Shown here one piece after another: positions 62,367-64,000 of a stretch of DNA of 64,000 nt; the stretch's first letter is position 1; each line of letters opens with the position of its first letter. The notes under the pieces are model-generated. The model ran no database searches and had not been told where the DNA came from. It saw nothing but the letters and a program-made list of their open reading frames with translations. A program made the position numbers and the translations under genes. Source of the DNA: a bacterium (GTDB lineage: Bacteria; Vulcanimicrobiota; Vulcanimicrobiia; Vulcanimicrobiales; Vulcanimicrobiaceae); assembly GCA_021790935.1 (NCBI GenBank), contig JAJYFL010000013.1, positions 1-64,000 of the forward strand, read 5' to 3'.

Positions 62367-63757
62367 TGGGAACGATCGTTCGCGGTGGAACCGTCGTCAC
62401 GGCAACCGACACGTATCGGGCCGACGTGCTGATCGAGGGTGAGAGCATCGCCGCGATCGGGAGCCATATCGCCGACGGAGCGCACGAGATCGTCGACGCC
62501 GCCGACGCCTACGTCTTCCCCGGCGGCATCGATCCGCACACGCATCTCGACATGCCATTCGGCGGCACCGTTACGGCCGACGATTTCGAAACGGGAACTC
62601 GCGCCGCAGCGCTCGGCGGCACGACCACGATCGTCGACTTCGCGCTGCACTCACGCGGCGGCTCCCTGCACGACGCGTTGAATACCTGGCACGAGAAAGC
62701 CGCCGGCCGCGCCTGCATCGATTACGGTTTCCATCTCACGATCGCCGACGGCCGCGACGAAACGATGGCGGAGATCCCGAAGATCATCGACGAACAGGGC
62801 GTCAACTCGTTCAAGGTCTTCATGGCCTACAAGCACGTGCTGCAAGTCGACGACGAGACGATCTTCAAGACGCTGCAGACCTGCGCCAAGGCCGGCGGGC
62901 TCGTGCAAGTGCATGCCGAGAACGGCGACGTCATCGAGGTTACGACCAAACAGGCGCTCGCGGCCGGTAAGACCGATCCCAAGTGGCACGCGCTGACGCG
63001 GCCGGTCGAGTGCGAAGGAGAGGCGACCCACCGGGCGATCCGCTTGGCGGAGATCGCCGGCGCGCCGCTCTACGTCGTGCACGTCTCGAGCGCGATGGCG
63101 GCCGACGCCATCGGTGAAGGGCGCAAGCGCGGCCTAGCCGTCTATGGCGAGACCTGCCCGCAGTATCTCGTCTGCGATTTCACCGACTACGAGCGCCCGG
63201 ATTTCGAAGGCGCGAAGTACGTGCTCTCGCCGCCGATCCGCGACAAGTGGAATCAGGACGTGCTGCTGCGCAAACTCAAGAATATGGAGCTGCACTCCTT
63301 CGGGTCGGATCACTGCTCCTTCAACCTCTGCGGGCAAAAGGAACTCGGCAGGCACGACTTCTCGAAGATCCCCAACGGCGCGCCGACGATCGAAGATCGC
63401 CTCTCGATTCTCTACGAGGTGGGCGTCAATCGCGGCGTCTTGGGGCTGAACAACTTCGTCGCGCTCGGCTCGACCAACCCGGCGAAGTTCTTCGGGCTCT
63501 TCCCACGCAAAGGCACGATAGCCGTCGGAAGCGACGCCGACATCCTCGTCTGGGATCCCGCGGCGGCCCGCACGATCTCGGCCAAGACCCACCACATGAA
63601 CGTCGACAACAGCGTCTTCGAGGGCATGACCGTCAAAGGCAGCCCGCGCTACGTCTTCTCGCGCGGACGCAAGATCGCCGACGGCGCCACCTTCATCGGC
63701 GAGAAAGGCTACGGCCGCTTTCAAAAGGGCGCCCGTTTCTACCCGTTACAGGTATAG
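62366..63757 (+). CDS. hydA: Dihydropyrimidinase HydA
   Basis: The 463-residue cyclic amidohydrolase opens dihydrouracil to N-carbamoyl-beta-alanine. It has the zinc ligands in GGIDPHTHLDMPFGG near 55, the carboxylated Lys in NSFKVFMAYKHVLQ near 145, HAENGD and YVVHVSSAMAADAI for further His ligands, and FGSDHCSFNLCGQKE with the catalytic Asp near 310. The stop of preA overlaps its ATG (TAATG). Confidence 0.93.
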   Translation: MGTIVRGGTVVTATDTYRADVLIEGESIAAIGSHIADGAHEIVDAADAYVFPGGIDPHTHLDMPFGGTVTADDFETGTRAAALGGTTTIVDFALHSRGGSLHDALNTWHEKAAGRACIDYGFHLTIADGRDETMAEIPKIIDEQGVNSFKVFMAYKHVLQVDDETIFKTLQTCAKAGGLVQVHAENGDVIEVTTKQALAAGKTDPKWHALTRPVECEGEATHRAIRLAEIAGAPLYVVHVSSAMAADAIGEGRKRGLAVYGETCPQYLVCDFTDYERPDFEGAKYVLSPPIRDKWNQDVLLRKLKNMELHSFGSDHCSFNLCGQKELGRHDFSKIPNGAPTIEDRLSILYEVGVNRGVLGLNNFVALGSTNPAKFFGLFPRKGTIAVGSDADILVWDPAAARTISAKTHHMNVDNSVFEGMTVKGSPRYVFSRGRKIADGATFIGEKGYGRFQKGARFYPLQV

Positions 63758-63781
63758 CACGACATATGCGAGGTACTCGTT

Positions 63782-64000
63782 TTGGATTCTAAAGTTACCA
63801 TCGGACTGATTCAGGCGCATCACGACCTCGATGGCGGCGAGCCGGTAGAGGCGCACAAGAGAGCGGCGATCGAGAAGCACGTGCGGCTGATTCGCGAGGC
63901 CAAGCGGCGCGGCGCGCAGATCGTCTGCCTGCAGGAGATCTTCTACGGTCCGTATTTCTGCACCGAACAGACGCCGAAATGGTATGCGGCGACCGAGCGC
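63782..64000 (+). CDS. Beta-ureidopropionase / nitrilase-family amidase, N-terminal part
   Basis: The frame open to the window end (73 codons) begins DSKVTIGLIQAHHDLDGGEP and has IVCLQEIFYGPYFCTEQ, in which Glu is the first residue of the nitrilase catalytic triad. In this position, 24 bp after hydA, the likely substrate is N-carbamoyl-beta-alanine, giving beta-alanine, CO2 and ammonia. The only start in frame is TTG 63782, behind GAGG. The Lys and Cys of the triad lie beyond the window. Confidence 0.8.
   Translation, partial: MDSKVTIGLIQAHHDLDGGEPVEAHKRAAIEKHVRLIREAKRRGAQIVCLQEIFYGPYFCTEQTPKWYAATER

Overview
The window is a gene-dense, high-GC bacterial chromosome segment with many ATGA/GTGA-type stop-start overlaps, frequent GTG starts, several Sec-secreted or lipoprotein genes with Pro/Ser-rich linkers, and few conventional mobile genes. 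No rRNA, tRNA or CRISPR array is visible. The coding style and the short interspersed repeats would fit a deep-branching phylum such as Eremiobacterota (WPS-2). That placement is an inference from general impression only; the sequence contains no marker gene that settles it.

Layout. 1-4 kb: edge lipoprotein, a large SARP-type ATPase regulator and a tiny LuxR-type HTH. 4-11 kb: secreted/envelope genes (CsgG-like protein, two large exported proteins, one with a vitellogenin-like HEAT region, and a phosphoesterase). 11-13.3 kb: sulfide/persulfide cluster (SQR-like flavoprotein, DsrE, ArsR-rhodanese regulator). 13.4-17.5 kb: phosphate uptake (pstA, pstC, two pstS, no pstB) behind a Pho-box-like repeat. 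17.7-30.4 kb: sugar kinase and transporter, YcaQ-type glycosylase, a frameshifted DUF5671-like gene, thrS, transporters, tsaD and a peptide-binding lipoprotein. 30.3-38.6 kb: nearly complete arginine pathway (argF-argR-argG-argH-argC-argJ-argD on the minus strand, argB divergent) around ARG-box-like DNA. 38.6-41.2 kb: methionine genes metY-metX. 41.2-44.4 kb: Phe/Tyr operon (pheA-DAHP synthase fusion, aroH, tyrA). 45.4-58.2 kb: scattered purine genes (purN with a GNAT domain, purM, purF, purD, guaA, archaeal-type purP) with pepA and panB. 58.2-64 kb: reductive pyrimidine degradation (mmsA, preT, preA, hydA, start of a beta-ureidopropionase-like gene).

Two signals stand out. First, the methionine and the Phe/Tyr operons are each preceded by a textbook-like ribosome-mediated attenuator. 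Each has a short leader ORF rich in the pathway's own amino acids (four Met plus Cys-Cys; four consecutive Tyr flanked by Phe), a stop codon that touches the antiterminator segment, and a perfect GC-rich terminator with a U-run. Both leader ORFs sit so close to a candidate promoter that they may be translated from leaderless transcripts. Second, five copies of a roughly 169-bp inverted-repeat element end in CTAG or a one-base variant. Their ends supply the TAG stop codons of flanking genes on both strands, and their arms differ between copies by compensating changes. A second, smaller repeat family (consensus near CCTTCGACAAGCTCGGGATGA) also sits at gene ends, and in metX it is translated in frame.
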